A DNA stretch of 64,000 nt from Microbacterium testaceum (GTDB lineage Bacteria > Actinomycetota > Actinomycetes > Actinomycetales > Microbacteriaceae): positions 2,604,001-2,668,000 of the forward strand of contig NZ_CP121699.1 of assembly GCF_029761935.1 (NCBI RefSeq), given 5' to 3'. Below, piece after piece: positions 63,601 to 64,000 of this stretch. The notes below the pieces were generated by a model, which saw nothing but the letters and a program-made list of their open reading frames with translations, made no database searches and was not told the origin of the DNA. How positions within the stretch are numbered: position 1 is the stretch's first letter; every line of letters starts with the position of its first letter. A program made the position numbers and the translations under genes.

Positions 63601-64000
63601 ACGGCATCCGGGTGCTGGTCGTCGACGACGACTTCCGCGTGGCGGGACTGCACCGCGACGCGGTGGCGGCGCGGCCGGGCTTCGTCGCGCTCGAGCCCGC
63701 GCGCACGGTGGGTGAGGCGCGCGCCGCGGTCGCCGCGCACGCGCCCGACCTCGTGCTGGCCGACGTGTACCTGCCCGACGGTGACGGCATCGAGCTCGTG
63801 CGCTCGCTCGACGTCGACGCGTTCGTGCTGTCGGCGGCGACGGATGCCGCGACCGTGCGCCGCGCGTTCTCGGCCGGCGGGCTGGCCTATCTCGTCAAGC
63901 CGTTCGATACGCGGGTGCTCGCCGAGCGCCTCGACCGCTTCGCCCGATACCGCAATCTGCTGTCGAGTTCGCGCCCGCTCTCGCAGGACGACATCGACCG
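63597..64000 (+). CDS. CitB/DcuR-family response regulator (3' end outside window)
   Basis: 134 visible codons starting with a GTG that overlaps the kinase stop. The receiver domain has VLVVDDDFRVAG (acidic pocket), phospho-acceptor Asp in LVLADVYLPDGDG, Thr/Ser in LSAATDA and Lys in YLVKPF. The region following (RFARYRNLL ... LSQDDID) leads into the C-terminal HTH, which is not visible. Expected to activate the citrate transporter at 60275-61801. Confidence 0.93.
   Translation, partial: MNGIRVLVVDDDFRVAGLHRDAVAARPGFVALEPARTVGEARAAVAAHAPDLVLADVYLPDGDGIELVRSLDVDAFVLSAATDAATVRRAFSAGGLAYLVKPFDTRVLAERLDRFARYRNLLSSSRPLSQDDID

Overview
The window is high-GC bacterial DNA with dense, short-spaced genes, many starts without a Shine-Dalgarno sequence, LAXTG-type sorting signals, a Ser-tRNA pair and a gene set (LCP protein, Asp23, CGNR regulator, DUF2510) typical of Actinobacteria. 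The style of the intergenic DNA and the proteins points to Microbacteriaceae, most likely Microbacterium. That is inference; no rRNA gene is present to confirm it. No IS element, prophage, CRISPR array or origin is visible, so this looks like ordinary chromosome.

Layout. 1-6132: a CUT1 sugar ABC transporter with a GH42 beta-galactosidase (minus strand, cut off at the window start) and a divergent LacI regulator. 6133-11411: TetR/MFS pair, CGNR-regulator/MFS pair, cupin and PdxH-like flavoprotein, with unusual four-arm intergenic repeats. 11412-23375: a second operon (MalF, MalG, binding protein, GH51 arabinofuranosidase, GH35 beta-galactosidase), a LacI regulator and a giant secreted GH30 galactanase. 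23556-38193: mostly housekeeping (alcohol dehydrogenase, pgm, pheA, luciferase-like oxidoreductase, Asp23, collagen-like protein, photolyase, lipid kinase, serS, HAD phosphatase, membrane proteins). 38422-41030: a cohesin protein with a sortase signal followed by a dockerin-bearing amidase. 41133-47929: two tRNA-Ser, an LCP protein, a hydrolase and a molybdenum sulfite-oxidase-like redox operon. 48177-60208: a galactofuranose-type (YtfQRT-YjfF) ABC system, an extra ATPase, a third LacI regulator and a bimodular cell-surface GH43 enzyme. 60275-64000: a citrate/Mg transporter and a divergent CitA/CitB-type two-component system, cut off at the window end.

How it fits together. The enzymes (GH30 endo-beta-1,6-galactanase type, GH43 arabinan-active modules, GH51, GH35, GH42) are what is needed to strip and depolymerise type II arabinogalactan, the glycan of plant arabinogalactan proteins. 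Two large enzymes carry signal peptides and LAXTG anchors and would work on the cell surface. Products enter through two CUT1 transporters and the furanose transporter and are finished by cytoplasmic GH51, GH35 and GH42. Three LacI regulators each sit beside their own palindrome: TGTGAACGTGCACA, TGTTGACGTCAACA and TGTGAGCGCTAACA. The GH43 promoter carries a near-copy of the second and an exact copy of the third, so it appears to integrate two sugar signals.

The most unusual items are the adjacent cohesin-LAXTG and dockerin-amidase genes, which look like a minimal surface-docking system for a single non-cellulolytic enzyme, and a set of 66-72 bp intergenic elements built from two direct and two inverted arms.
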